Shown piece after piece: positions 33,161-42,555 of a stretch of 64,000 nucleotides of DNA. Source of the stretch: Bacteroidales bacterium (GTDB lineage Bacteria > Bacteroidota > Bacteroidia > Bacteroidales > ML635J-15); NCBI GenBank assembly GCA_017651185.1, contig JAGCDJ010000006.1, positions 62,001 through 126,000 on the forward strand, in the 5' to 3' direction. Below the pieces are notes generated by a model. That model saw only the letters and a program-made list of their open reading frames with translations. It was not told the origin of the DNA and did no database searches. The stretch's first letter is position 1, and every line of letters begins with the position of its first letter. A program made the position numbers and the translations under genes.

Positions 33161-33555
33161 CGGATGAAGAAAGGAAAGCTTTGGTATTGAATAAAGTGCG
33201 TCGTTCAAGGGAAACATGGACGGAAGCCAAAGGCATAATTGAAAGCAAATACTGGTATGCTGCAGCAAATAGGATGTATTATGCTTGTTATTATATTGTG
33301 TCGGCATTGCTCCTAAAAAACGGATTAAGTGCTCATACGCATGGCGGAATCATCGGTTTGTTCGGTCTTCATTTTGTCAAAACAGGAATCATTTCTCATG
33401 AAATGGGCAAATTTTATAGTGAGTTGTATGAATTGCGCCAGACAGGAGATTATGATGATTGGAAAGAACTTACAGAATCGGATATTTTGCCATTAATTCC
33501 AAAGGTTGAACAATTCCTTGGTATTGTTGAGAATCTTATTATCGCTGATGATTAA
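33154..33555 (+). CDS. HEPN domain protein paired with MNT
   Basis: A 133-residue helical protein of the HEPN type (PF05168-like). Landmarks are AANRMYYACYYIVSALLL, HTHGGIIGLFG and the late LRQTGDYDDW. Many HEPN toxins are RNases using R-x(4-6)-H; I do not see such a motif, which this sub-family typically replaces by the NR.YYA and R..GDY motifs. So RNase activity is not assured and it may be a nucleotide-binding or accessory form. Its start overlaps the MNT stop. Confidence 0.8.
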   Translation: MLTDEERKALVLNKVRRSRETWTEAKGIIESKYWYAAANRMYYACYYIVSALLLKNGLSAHTHGGIIGLFGLHFVKTGIISHEMGKFYSELYELRQTGDYDDWKELTESDILPLIPKVEQFLGIVENLIIADD

Positions 33556-33605
33556 TGGTTATAGTTTAGGAATTAGGAATAAATTTATGGTTTTATAATA
33601 TAATT

Positions 33606-33635
33606 CAGTCGGCTTTGGTCGGCTGTTGTTTTTTT
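33606..33635 (+). terminator. Terminator after the MNT/HEPN pair
   Basis: CAGTCGGC-TTTG-GTCGGCTG, 8 pairs including two G-T, followed by TTGTTTTTTT. Confidence 0.6.
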
Positions 33636-33712
33636 GTAAATTTTAGAAAAATAAAATATGTCTTTGCCGTTCCATTTTTTATTACTATTATTACATTCTT
33701 AAATTTAACGAT

Positions 33713-34177
33713 ATGAAAGTAGCAGAAGGAAAGCTTGTTAAGGTCGAGTATGATTTGTTCCTTGATGGTTATAATGAGGAACTTGCATATTCAACAAAGA
33801 ATGAGGAAGATGGTTCTGGTTGCATTGAGTTTGTATGTGGCAAGGGCGAACTTCTTGAGCCGATGGAGGCAAAACTCGTAGGAATGGAACCCGGACAGGA
33901 ATTCAAGTTCATGATTCCGAAGGACGAGGCATACGGCGATATAGATGAGGATTTGTTCATCGGATTCCCGAAATCGGAGTTCATTGACGAGACTGGCGTT
34001 GAAGATATGCCCGAGGAAGGCGACATTGTTCCAATGGAAGACGAGGACGGCATTATTATGAATGCTGTAGTCAATGAAATTACCGATGACCATGTAATTT
34101 TGGACTTCAATCCTATATATGCTGGCGAAGACCTATATTTCATAGGTAAGATTTTGGATGTAAGAAACGCAAAATGA
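33713..34177 (+). CDS. FKBP-type peptidyl-prolyl isomerase, SlyD-like
   Basis: A 154-residue cytosolic protein with the FKBP domain interrupted by the insert-in-flap chaperone domain, as in SlyD. Seen are the start VKVEYDLFLDG, GKGELLEPMEAKLVGMEPGQE, EAYGDIDED and the late DFNPIYAGEDLYF, where the usual NHPLAG is replaced by NPIYAG. There is no His-rich metal tail. The protein assists folding by proline isomerisation. The stop overlaps the next ATG by 4 bases, so slyD-like/unknown/ung form one operon. Confidence 0.88.
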   Translation: MKVAEGKLVKVEYDLFLDGYNEELAYSTKNEEDGSGCIEFVCGKGELLEPMEAKLVGMEPGQEFKFMIPKDEAYGDIDEDLFIGFPKSEFIDETGVEDMPEEGDIVPMEDEDGIIMNAVVNEITDDHVILDFNPIYAGEDLYFIGKILDVRNAK

Positions 34178-34917
34178 AGCTCGAAGGCGGACACGAGAAA
34201 ATATTGGAGCAGATGCGTGAAATCGCAATGAAGCATCCCGAAAAGATTCGGATAGTGGAAACTAATGTGGATGCCGATGTTCAGCTTGAGTTCTACGCTA
34301 TGATGCAGGAAGCAGGAAAATCCGATGCAGAAGAGGATTTATCTGCCATTTTTGTACGGATTTCGGATTGTACCGATTTGGAAGAGCGCAAGCAAATGCT
34401 CGTGTCGCTGGCATGTACTGGCGAGATAGAGGCGTACAGGTTTTTGGAAAAGTATCTCGAATCATGCGATGATGACATTAGGAAGTGGGCGATGCTTGCA
34501 TATCAGCAGTGCCAGATGTTTCTTGAGTCGTCGTTGCTTGATGAGTCGAAGATATATGTAGCATCGGGACTTGGTGGCAAGGATCATCGTTTGAGGTATA
34601 TATTTGTGCTTGGCGGTGTTTCTAAGGAGCCGTATACCGATTTCCAGAAAAAGGTAATTGCCAACGAGACGAAATATTACCTCGAAAAATGCGATTCGGT
34701 GGATGAATCCATACAGTACGATGGCAATTATGCAATTTGTACGGCGTTAATTCCGATTTACGAGGATGTTGTCGCTTTGGTGCAGAGCATAATTGATGAG
34801 GTAAACCAGTATGGCGGTTTTGTAAAACATAGCATATTTATTACCAACGAGAAACCAGTTGGTAAGAATGTGCTCGACAAAATGTTTGATTCTGATGAAG
34901 ACGGTAAAAATAGATGA
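34174..34917 (+). CDS. Conserved hypothetical protein between slyD-like and ung
   Basis: A 247-residue soluble, acidic protein. The middle (about 60-115) looks like HEAT-type helical repeats (LVSLACTGEIEAYRFLEKYLES...IRKWAMLAYQQC). The rest is mixed (LRYIFVLGGVSKEPYTDFQKK). I recognise the type from other Bacteroidota but no named family. It is translationally coupled to the slyD-like gene and overlaps ung by 23 bases. Confidence 0.65.
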   Translation: MKLEGGHEKILEQMREIAMKHPEKIRIVETNVDADVQLEFYAMMQEAGKSDAEEDLSAIFVRISDCTDLEERKQMLVSLACTGEIEAYRFLEKYLESCDDDIRKWAMLAYQQCQMFLESSLLDESKIYVASGLGGKDHRLRYIFVLGGVSKEPYTDFQKKVIANETKYYLEKCDSVDESIQYDGNYAICTALIPIYEDVVALVQSIIDEVNQYGGFVKHSIFITNEKPVGKNVLDKMFDSDEDGKNR

Positions 34918-35575
34918 TTCGTGGTACGAACGGCTAAAGGATGAATTTTCGAGCGAGTATTTTGCTCAACTGAAGAGTTTTCTTGTTGCCGAAAAACAGC
35001 AGTATGTGGTTTTTCCTCCGGGAAGTCAGATTTTTAATGCCTTCGATACAACTCCATTCGACAAGGTAAAGGTAGTGATTCTTGGACAAGATCCGTATCA
35101 TACTCCAGGATTTGCTCATGGATTGTGCTTTTCTGTGCAATATGGTGTGCAGATTCCAAAATCCTTGCAGAACATTTACAAGGAACTCAATAGTGACATA
35201 GGTTTCCGGATACCAAATCACGGCAATCTTACTCATTGGGCAGAACAAGGCGTTTTCCTGCTCAACGCAACACTTACGGTGCGTGCGCATCAGGCAGGTT
35301 CGCATCAGAACAAGGGATGGGAGAGGTTTACCGACAAGGTGATTTCTATTCTCAACGAGCAGAAAAATAATCTTGTTTTCCTGTTGTGGGGAAACTACGC
35401 CAAGGCAAAATCAGCGCTTATCGACCATAATAGGCATCTTGTGCTTACCGCAGCACATCCATCGCCATTAAGTGCACATAGCGGTTTCTTCGGATGCAAG
35501 CATTTCTCGCAGACAAATAATTATTTGAAAGCGCATAGCATTGCTCCGATTGATTGGAACCTCGAGAATGTGTAA
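34895..35575 (+). CDS. ung: Uracil-DNA glycosylase
   Basis: Removes uracil from DNA in base-excision repair. The 226-residue product has GQDPYH (64-69; catalytic Asp66), the LLWG.YAK region and HPSPLSAH, the family-1 UNG signatures. ATG at 34895 gives the normal family N-terminus; the longer frame from 34859 is out of the family's range and runs inside the upstream gene. Confidence 0.97.
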   Translation: MKTVKIDDSWYERLKDEFSSEYFAQLKSFLVAEKQQYVVFPPGSQIFNAFDTTPFDKVKVVILGQDPYHTPGFAHGLCFSVQYGVQIPKSLQNIYKELNSDIGFRIPNHGNLTHWAEQGVFLLNATLTVRAHQAGSHQNKGWERFTDKVISILNEQKNNLVFLLWGNYAKAKSALIDHNRHLVLTAAHPSPLSAHSGFFGCKHFSQTNNYLKAHSIAPIDWNLENV

Positions 35576-35629
35576 TGTTGGGTTAAAAGGCGAACTGGCA
35601 AAAAGCATTCTGAATCGTAAATTTTATTC

Positions 35630-35637
35630 TACTTTTG
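35630..35637 (+). promoter_or_regulatory. -7 element of the gtrA-tex operon
   Basis: TACTTTTG matches TAnnTTTG, 7 bases before the ATG at 35645. The message would be almost leaderless. Confidence 0.5.
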
Positions 35638-35644
35638 CATTTCT

Positions 35645-36217
35645 ATGCTAAGGGCTATAAGAAATATCATTATTGCAGTAGTTGACTGGTTTTACAAACC
35701 GTTTCGCAGGTTTATCCCACAGACAATTTTCCGATACGGATTTACGGGCGGAATGAACACTTTGCTTGATATTTTCCTATACTATATACTTTACAATTAC
35801 GCATTTGGAGCAAGCAATGTGGATTTGGGTTTTGTTGTGATTTCTCCGCATATTGCAGCATTCATAACAGAATTCCCGATAACATTCACCATAGGTTTCC
35901 TTTTGGCAAAATATATAACTTTTACCGCATCTACCTTGCAGGGATACAGGCAGTTGATTAGATACGGACTAACGGTGTGCGGTTCAATATTGCTCAATTA
36001 CTTGTTGCTTAAATTGTTCAACGAGGTGGTATTTGTGGATGCCGATTTCATTGGATTCTGGGGTTGTTCGTTCTTTGGAATGACCAACAAGGAAATTGCA
36101 GCAATGCTTTCGAAGATAATAACGATGGTAATTGTGATAGTTTACAGTTACTTTATGCAGATGTACTTCAGTTTCTCGCGTCGGCAGAGGGACGAAGTCT
36201 CAAAAATTGAAGAATAA
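35645..36217 (+). CDS. GtrA-like membrane protein
   Basis: A 190-residue protein with four membrane segments, each in the places expected for GtrA (FRYGFTGGMNTLLDIFLYYILY; FLLAKYITF; LIRYGLTVCGSILLNYLLLKLF; ITMVIVIVYSYFMQMYFSF). GtrA proteins are linked to transfer of lipid-linked sugars across the inner membrane for surface polysaccharides. It ends 4 bases before the tex start, so the two share a transcript. Confidence 0.8.
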   Translation: MLRAIRNIIIAVVDWFYKPFRRFIPQTIFRYGFTGGMNTLLDIFLYYILYNYAFGASNVDLGFVVISPHIAAFITEFPITFTIGFLLAKYITFTASTLQGYRQLIRYGLTVCGSILLNYLLLKLFNEVVFVDADFIGFWGCSFFGMTNKEIAAMLSKIITMVIVIVYSYFMQMYFSFSRRQRDEVSKIEE

Positions 36218-36221
36218 TTTT

Positions 36222-38357
36222 ATGCAGGATATTTTTTATTTGATTTCCCAGGCAACAGGTATTTCCGAAAGGCAAGTTTCGAATACGGTTGCTTTGCTTG
36301 ATGATGGTTGTACCATTCCTTTCATTTCACGTTACCGCAAGGAACGCACAGGAGGACTTGATGAAACGCAGATCGAGCTGATTTTTAAGCAGTACGAGCA
36401 TTTCAAGGAGGTGCTTGCCCGCAAAAAATCTATACTCGAATCCATCGCAAAGCAAGAAAAACTTACTCCCGAACTTGAGAGTGCAATAAACGAGTCGTGG
36501 GATATGAACGACTTGGAGGACTTGTATCTTCCGTATAAACCAAAACGTAGAACTCGTGCTGCCGTTGCCCGCGAAAAGGGACTTGAACCGTTGGCAAAAC
36601 TCATCTTTGCTCAGAAATCAGTTGATGTATATGCCGAAGCAAAGAAATACTTGAACGATGAGGTCAAGTCGGTGGAAGATGCGATAGCTGGTGCAAGCGA
36701 TATAAATGCCGAGGTTATCAGCGAGGACAAGTCGGCACGCGAACGCGTACGCCGTTTGTTCGCTCAGGAAGCAGTAATTTCATCAAAAGTGGTGAAATCA
36801 AAGGCTGATGAAGCAGAAAAGTATCGTGATTATTTTGATTTCAAGCAGAAACTTTCCACTTGTCCTTCGCATAGGATTTTGGCGATGCGCCGTGGCGAAA
36901 GCGAGGGCTTCTTGCGTGTTGACATTTCGCCGGAGGAGGAACATTCGCTCAAGCAGTTGAAATATTTGTTCATTCATGGCAAGGGACAATGCTCTGACTT
37001 GCTTGCTGAAACGATTTCCGATGCGTATTCAAGGTTGATAAAACCATCCATTGAGAATGAGTTTGCAGCATCGAGCAAGGAACTGGCGGATGTTGCCGCC
37101 ATTGAGGTTTTTGCCGCAAATCTGCGTCAATTGCTTATGACTCCGCCACTTGGCAAGAAACGAATATTGGGCATTGACCCGGGGTATCGTACTGGATGCA
37201 AGTTGGTTTGCATCGATACCGAGGGAAATCTGCTCCACAACGACAACATATATCCGCATAAGCCACAGGAGCAGACGGCAATGGCAATGAAGAAACTGTC
37301 ATCAATGGTTTCGGCGTATAAGATTGATGCCATTGCCATTGGAAACGGAACAGCTAGCCGCGAGACCGAATATTTTGTCAAGCGAATACATTTCGACCGA
37401 CCTGTGCAAGTTTTCGTAGTTAGCGAGGATGGTGCGTCCGTTTACTCGGCATCATCGGTGGCAAGGGAGGAATTTCCTCAGTATGATGTTACTGTGCGTG
37501 GCGCTGTTTCAATCGCACGTCGCCTTATGGATCCGCTTGCCGAACTTGTAAAGATAGAACCCAAGTCGATAGGAGTGGGGCAGTATCAGCACGATGTCGA
37601 CCAGAAACTGCTCAAAGATAGTCTCGACCGCGTTGTGGTTAGCGTGGTTAACAATGTCGGTGTGAACCTTAATACTGCGACCAAGCACTTGCTGAATTAT
37701 GTTTCGGGACTAGGTCCTGTGCTAGCGCAGAATATTGTCGATTATCGCAAGGAGCATGGTGCGTTTACCAATCGCAGACAGCTTATGGAAGTCACTCGTC
37801 TTGGAAGCAAGGCTTTCGAGCAGTGTGCAGGTTTCCTTCGTATTCCTGATGGTGACAATCCACTCGACAATACCGCAGTTCACCCCGAATCATACGGAAT
37901 AGTTGCAAAAATGGCAAAGGATTGCAAGGTTACAACTGAAAAACTTGTCGAAACGCCAGAAATTCTTGATGGCATAGACCTTTCAAAATATGTGACAGAG
38001 CAAATTGGTATGCCAAGTCTTACGGATATAGTCACCGAACTGAAGAAAAAAGGCAGAAATCCACGTGGGCAGGTGAAGGTGCTTGAGTTCGACAAGGGCA
38101 TACATCACATTGATGACTTGGAAGAAGGCATGATTTTGCCTGGAATAGTTACTAATATTACCAATTTTGGCGCTTTTGTCGATTTTGGAATCAAGGAAAA
38201 CGGACTTCTGCATGTTTCGCAGATTTCCGAAAAGCGCATAGAGTCTCCAACCGATGTATTGAAACTTCACCAGTATGTGAAGGTTAAGGTAGTGTCGGTG
38301 GATATGGAACGCAAACGCATACAACTCAGCATGAAAGGTGTGGAGCAGGACTTGTAA
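36222..38357 (+). CDS. Tex family transcription accessory protein
   Basis: A 711-residue RNA-binding protein. N-terminal Tex helical region (GCTIPFISRYRKERTGGLDE), the YqgF-type RNase H-like domain (GIDPGYRTGCKL), helix-hairpin-helix pair (NYVSGLGPVLAQNIV) and a C-terminal S1 domain (about 635-705; GMILPGIVTNITNFGAFVDFG). Tex affects transcription and toxin expression in several bacteria, and is essential in some. ATG 36222 is chosen over TTG 36207, which overlaps the gtrA stop. Confidence 0.95.
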   Translation: MQDIFYLISQATGISERQVSNTVALLDDGCTIPFISRYRKERTGGLDETQIELIFKQYEHFKEVLARKKSILESIAKQEKLTPELESAINESWDMNDLEDLYLPYKPKRRTRAAVAREKGLEPLAKLIFAQKSVDVYAEAKKYLNDEVKSVEDAIAGASDINAEVISEDKSARERVRRLFAQEAVISSKVVKSKADEAEKYRDYFDFKQKLSTCPSHRILAMRRGESEGFLRVDISPEEEHSLKQLKYLFIHGKGQCSDLLAETISDAYSRLIKPSIENEFAASSKELADVAAIEVFAANLRQLLMTPPLGKKRILGIDPGYRTGCKLVCIDTEGNLLHNDNIYPHKPQEQTAMAMKKLSSMVSAYKIDAIAIGNGTASRETEYFVKRIHFDRPVQVFVVSEDGASVYSASSVAREEFPQYDVTVRGAVSIARRLMDPLAELVKIEPKSIGVGQYQHDVDQKLLKDSLDRVVVSVVNNVGVNLNTATKHLLNYVSGLGPVLAQNIVDYRKEHGAFTNRRQLMEVTRLGSKAFEQCAGFLRIPDGDNPLDNTAVHPESYGIVAKMAKDCKVTTEKLVETPEILDGIDLSKYVTEQIGMPSLTDIVTELKKKGRNPRGQVKVLEFDKGIHHIDDLEEGMILPGIVTNITNFGAFVDFGIKENGLLHVSQISEKRIESPTDVLKLHQYVKVKVVSVDMERKRIQLSMKGVEQDL

Positions 38358-38399
38358 TTTGCCAATGTTAAAATGTTTTTCATGAAAATAAATTTGTGC

Positions 38400-38407
38400 T
38401 AATTTTG
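38400..38407 (+). promoter_or_regulatory. -7 element of asnB
   Basis: TAATTTTG matches TAnnTTTG, 18 bases before the ATG at 38426. A TTTTT run 19 bases upstream could be a weak -33. Confidence 0.5.
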
Positions 38408-38425
38408 CAGAGGTGACAAACGCTT

Positions 38426-40300
38426 ATGTGTGGAATTGCAGGAATATATTCGTTTGGTGGTAAAGAACATGACAGTAAGATAAAATCTGCTGTTGATGCC
38501 TTGTATAGCCGTGGTCCCGACAGCAATGGCTTTTTTGTTCGCGACAATGTTGCGCTTGGACATACGCGCTTGTCGATTATCGACACATCGGATGCTGGAA
38601 GTCAGCCGTTTTTTGATGAATCGGGAAACTATGTGCTAGTGTTCAACGGTGAGTTCTATAATCATAACGATTTCCGTGAGGAACTGATTGCTGATGGCGT
38701 GAAATTCCAGTCGAAGTCCGATACCGAAGTACTTTTGTATCTGCTGATTAAGTACGGAAGCGCTGCAATTGAAAAGCTGAACGGTTGCTTTGCTTTTGCT
38801 TTTTACGACATAAATAAAAAGGAGTGCCTTGTGGTGCGCGACCGAATGGGTATAAATCCAGTTGTCGTTTATTCCGATTCCGAGAAGATAATGTTCGCAT
38901 CGGAAATGAAAGCATTGATTGCCATGGGGATACCGCGCAAAATTGACAACGAGGCACTTGCAACATTTTTCCAGTTAAACTATATTCCTACAAATCAAGG
39001 CATTTTCGAGAATACACGCAAATTGTGTCCCGGAACTTTCTTGCGGATAACTCCATCAGGTGTAGAGGAACATGCATATTATAAGATTCCAAACCGTAGG
39101 GAAGTACAGATTGACGATGATTACGAGACCGCAAAAAAGAAACTTCGTGAATTGTTGTCGGCATCTGTGCAACGAAGATTGATTGCCGATGTGCCTTTGG
39201 GATGTTTCCTAAGCGGAGGCATTGACTCATCGATAGTTACAGGTTTAGCATCGCAGTTTACACAAAAGTTGAATACTTTCTCGGTTGGTTTTTCAGACAA
39301 CAAGTATTTCGATGAGACCGATTGTGCAGAAATCATTGCAAAGCGCTTTAATACCAACCATACTGCCTTCAAAATCAGTAGCAAGGATTTGCTTGATAAC
39401 ATTTCGCATACACTTGACTACATTGATGAACCATTCGCCGATTCATCAGCGCTTGCAGTTGACATTTTGAGCAAACTTACGCGCTCAAAGGTGACTGTTG
39501 CCCTTAGTGGCGATGGTGCTGACGAACTTTTTTCGGGTTACAACAAGCATTCTGCGCATTTGCGGGTGATGAATGCTGGAATCAAAGAAAAGGCGGTTGC
39601 TGCGTTTGCTCCTTTATGGAAGTTTATGCCAAAGTCGCGTAACTCAAAGATTTCAAACACATTTCGTCAACTTGACAGGTTTGCATCTGGCTACAATCTT
39701 TCCGATGCAGAACGCTATTGGCGTTGGGCAAGCATTGGCGATGGGGGATATGTGTCGCGACTGTTGAAACCAAAATATGATAATGCGAAACTCGGTGAGC
39801 GTAAGTCCTTGTATTTGGATAGCAGTTTTGCCGACATGAACGATGTGCTTTATGCCGACATGCATCTTGTGCTTCAAGGCGATATGCTTACAAAGGTTGA
39901 CCTTATGTCGATGGCAAACAGCTTGGAAGTGCGCGTGCCATTCCTCGACCATACGGTTGTGGATTATGTTTCGTGTCTGCCGTCTTCGTACAAGATTGAT
40001 GCGCATTCGCGCAAGAAGATTCTTCGCGAAACCTTTGCTGATTTCTTCCCTGCAGAACTTTTGAATCGTAGAAAGCATGGTTTTGAAGTGCCTTTGCTGA
40101 AATGGTTTAACAATGAACTTTACGACTTGATAGAGAATGATTTGCTTTCGAAGAAATTTGTCGAAGAGCAAGGTATTTTTAATTATGATGAAATTGCCGA
40201 ATTGAAAAATCGGCTGCATTCCACCAATGTCGGCGATTCCACGGCAAAGGTCTGGGCGCTAGTTGTGTTCCAGTGGTGGTGGAAGAAATGGAATTTATAA
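38426..40300 (+). CDS. asnB: Asparagine synthetase, glutamine-hydrolysing
   Basis: A 624-residue cytosolic enzyme making asparagine from aspartate, ATP and glutamine. The glutaminase domain starts MCGIAGIYSF with the nucleophile Cys2. The synthetase domain has the PP-loop SGGIDSSIV (about 263-271). Length is close to family members involved either in asparagine supply or in surface-glycan clusters. It has its own promoter, with tex before and miaB after. Confidence 0.93.
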   Translation: MCGIAGIYSFGGKEHDSKIKSAVDALYSRGPDSNGFFVRDNVALGHTRLSIIDTSDAGSQPFFDESGNYVLVFNGEFYNHNDFREELIADGVKFQSKSDTEVLLYLLIKYGSAAIEKLNGCFAFAFYDINKKECLVVRDRMGINPVVVYSDSEKIMFASEMKALIAMGIPRKIDNEALATFFQLNYIPTNQGIFENTRKLCPGTFLRITPSGVEEHAYYKIPNRREVQIDDDYETAKKKLRELLSASVQRRLIADVPLGCFLSGGIDSSIVTGLASQFTQKLNTFSVGFSDNKYFDETDCAEIIAKRFNTNHTAFKISSKDLLDNISHTLDYIDEPFADSSALAVDILSKLTRSKVTVALSGDGADELFSGYNKHSAHLRVMNAGIKEKAVAAFAPLWKFMPKSRNSKISNTFRQLDRFASGYNLSDAERYWRWASIGDGGYVSRLLKPKYDNAKLGERKSLYLDSSFADMNDVLYADMHLVLQGDMLTKVDLMSMANSLEVRVPFLDHTVVDYVSCLPSSYKIDAHSRKKILRETFADFFPAELLNRRKHGFEVPLLKWFNNELYDLIENDLLSKKFVEEQGIFNYDEIAELKNRLHSTNVGDSTAKVWALVVFQWWWKKWNL

Positions 40301-40323
40301 ACTCACCTATAATTATTTTGGAT

Positions 40324-40331
40324 TATCTTTG
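40324..40331 (+). promoter_or_regulatory. -7 element of miaB
   Basis: TATCTTTG matches TAnnTTTG, 23 bases before the ATG at 40355. Confidence 0.55.
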
Positions 40332-40354
40332 CACCTTCATACAAACGCTTTCAA

Positions 40355-41665
40355 ATGAAGATAGGAAAGATATATTTTGAAACTTACGGCTGTCAGATGA
40401 ATGTTGCTGATTCTGAAATGGTTGCAGCGATAATGAATGCCGATGGTTACGAAACTACAGATGATGTTCAGTCTGCCGACGTGGTGATTATAAACACATG
40501 TTCGGTCCGCGATAATGCTGAAAGGAAGATTTGGAATCGCCTCGACTATATGAAAGGACTGAAGCATCGGAACAAAGGGCTGAAAGTTGGTGTAATTGGC
40601 TGTATGGCTCAGCGTGTAGGCGACAAGTTGTTCGACAGTGGCGCAGTTGACTTTGTGGCTGGCCCCGATGCATATAGGCATATTCCCGAACTTGTGCGTG
40701 AAACCGATATTAAGCCAGTGGTTGATACAGAATTCGACATTGCAGAAACATACGCTGGCATAGAACCTTTGCGCCTTGATAGCGAGAGTATTTCTGGATT
40801 TGTGTCGATTACTCGCGGATGCAACAATTTCTGTTCGTATTGTATAGTTCCATATACTCGTGGTCGTGAGCGTAGTCGTAGTGCCGATGACATTTTGCGT
40901 GAGTCGGAAAACCTGATGAAGCAGGGCTACAAGGAGATAACTTTGCTAGGTCAGAATGTGAATTCGTATCGTTTTGGCGACATGGATTTCCCAAAATTGC
41001 TCGAAACAGTGGCAAAGCATGTTCCTGGCATGAGGGTTCGTTTTACGACATCGCATCCAAAGGATATTTCCGATGAACTTTTGGAAACTATCGCTCGTAA
41101 CAATAATATTTGCAATCATATACATCTGCCAGTGCAGTCGGGTAGCAATGCTGTGCTCGAACGCATGAACCGCAAATATACTCGCGAATGGTATCTTGAC
41201 CGAATTGCCGCTATTCGCCGCATAATTCCCGATTGCGGACTTTCTACCGATATTTTCTGCGGATTTTGTGGAGAAACAGAAGCGGATTATATGCTGACTG
41301 TTGACATGATGGAGACTGTTGGTTTCGATTCTGCGTTTTTGTTCAAGTATTCAAACCGTCCAGGTACTTTTGCATCAAAAAATCTTGTTGACAATGTTCC
41401 CGAAGAGGAGAAGGTGGCAAGATTGGCACGGCTTATTGAGATACAAAACCGCATTTCGTTGGAGCGTAACAAGTGCGATATTGGCAAGGAGTTTGAAGTG
41501 CTTGTCGAGGGCGAGTCGAAGCGCTCGAGCGAAATGTTTTGCGGACGAACACAGCAAAACAAGATGGTTGTGTTTGACAAAAAGGCATATAAAAAGGGCG
41601 ATTATGTAAAAGTGAAGATAACAGAAGCAAGTTCTGCTACATTAAAAGGAATTGTTATTCAATAA
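40355..41665 (+). CDS. miaB: tRNA-2-methylthio-N6-dimethylallyladenosine synthase
   Basis: Radical SAM methylthiotransferase that adds the 2-methylthio group to i6A37 of tRNAs. The 436-residue product has the N-terminal cluster cysteines (YGCQMN, NTCSVR, GCMAQR), the SAM-cluster motif CNNFCSYC (155-162) followed by IVPYTRGRERSR, and a C-terminal TRAM domain (about 370-435). All cluster residues are present. Confidence 0.96.
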   Translation: MKIGKIYFETYGCQMNVADSEMVAAIMNADGYETTDDVQSADVVIINTCSVRDNAERKIWNRLDYMKGLKHRNKGLKVGVIGCMAQRVGDKLFDSGAVDFVAGPDAYRHIPELVRETDIKPVVDTEFDIAETYAGIEPLRLDSESISGFVSITRGCNNFCSYCIVPYTRGRERSRSADDILRESENLMKQGYKEITLLGQNVNSYRFGDMDFPKLLETVAKHVPGMRVRFTTSHPKDISDELLETIARNNNICNHIHLPVQSGSNAVLERMNRKYTREWYLDRIAAIRRIIPDCGLSTDIFCGFCGETEADYMLTVDMMETVGFDSAFLFKYSNRPGTFASKNLVDNVPEEEKVARLARLIEIQNRISLERNKCDIGKEFEVLVEGESKRSSEMFCGRTQQNKMVVFDKKAYKKGDYVKVKITEASSATLKGIVIQ

Positions 41666-41720
41666 ATTACAATCGCAATCTTTATTCGCATACATTGGTA
41701 AATAAAAAATGGAATAAAAA

Positions 41721-41751
41721 TTTGTTGTCAAAAATATTTTGCGTATTTTTA
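41721..41751 (+). promoter_or_regulatory. Promoter of the first TonB-like gene
   Basis: -33 TTTG (41721-41724), 19-base spacer, -7 TATTTTTA (41744-41751; last base deviates from TAnnTTTG). ATG at 41786. Confidence 0.5.
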
Positions 41752-41785
41752 CAACCGAAAAATATAATTTAGAAAGGACTGTATT

Positions 41786-42487
41786 ATGCAAGTAAAGAAA
41801 TCACCCAAGGCCGATCTTGACAGGTTGAGAATCATCTTTTTGGAAATCGGTGCTGTAATAGCATTGGCTGCTTGTCTTGTTGCTTTTGAATGGTCGTCGG
41901 AAGATGCTTCAATGGGTTCTCTTGGCGATTTGACAATTGACGAGGTTATAGAGGAGGAAATCGATAATACTATACAGGAAGAGGAACAACCCGAAGAACC
42001 GGAACCAGAACCGGAACCAGAACCCGAGCAGGTTATCGAGGAACTTGTAATCGTTGAGGACGATGTAAAGGTTGATGACATCAATATCAACTCCGAAGCA
42101 GATGAAAAAACTCAGACTCAGATTCACATTGTTGAGACCATCGAAGTAGAGGAGGAGGAAGAAGTTGAACCAGTAGCTTTCGCTGCAGTAGAAAACAAAC
42201 CTGAATATCCAGGCGGTGATATGGCTCTTATGAAATATTTGGCAGAAAATACTAAGTACCCTGCAATCGCAAAGGAAAACGGTGTTTCTGGTAGAGTATT
42301 CGTTCAGTTCGTAATCGACAAGACCGGTGCCGTAACAAAGGTTAAGGTTTTGAGAGGTGTTGACCCTGCACTTGATGCTGAAGCAGTAAGAGTTGTAAAG
42401 GCAATGCCTTCATGGAAACCAGGTTCACAGCGTGGTAAGGCAGTTCCTGTAACATATCAGGTGCCTATCAATTTCAAGTTGAACTAA
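41786..42487 (+). CDS. Energy transducer TonB family protein
   Basis: A 233-residue protein with one membrane anchor (about 12-32; IIFLEIGAVIALAACLVAF), a Glu/Pro-rich linker with an EPEPEPEPEPEQ run, and a C-terminal TonB domain (about 135-233; PEYPGGDMALMKYLAENTKYP, GRVFVQFVIDKTGAVTKVKV, VVKAMPSWKPGSQRGKAVPV). It spans the periplasm and passes energy from ExbBD to outer-membrane receptors. Bacteroidota hold many such genes; the partner receptors here are unknown. Paralogue of the next gene. Confidence 0.92.
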   Translation: MQVKKSPKADLDRLRIIFLEIGAVIALAACLVAFEWSSEDASMGSLGDLTIDEVIEEEIDNTIQEEEQPEEPEPEPEPEPEQVIEELVIVEDDVKVDDININSEADEKTQTQIHIVETIEVEEEEEVEPVAFAAVENKPEYPGGDMALMKYLAENTKYPAIAKENGVSGRVFVQFVIDKTGAVTKVKVLRGVDPALDAEAVRVVKAMPSWKPGSQRGKAVPVTYQVPINFKLN

Positions 42488-42508
42488 ATGTTTATATGTT
42501 AATAATGT

Positions 42509-42536
42509 GCCCTGCCATTCGACAGGGCTTTTTTTA
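42509..42536 (+). terminator. Terminator between the two TonB-like genes
   Basis: GCCCTG-CCATTCGA-CAGGGC followed by T8 (42529-42536). Confidence 0.85.
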
Positions 42537-42555
42537 TGAATAAAGGAGATTTGTT

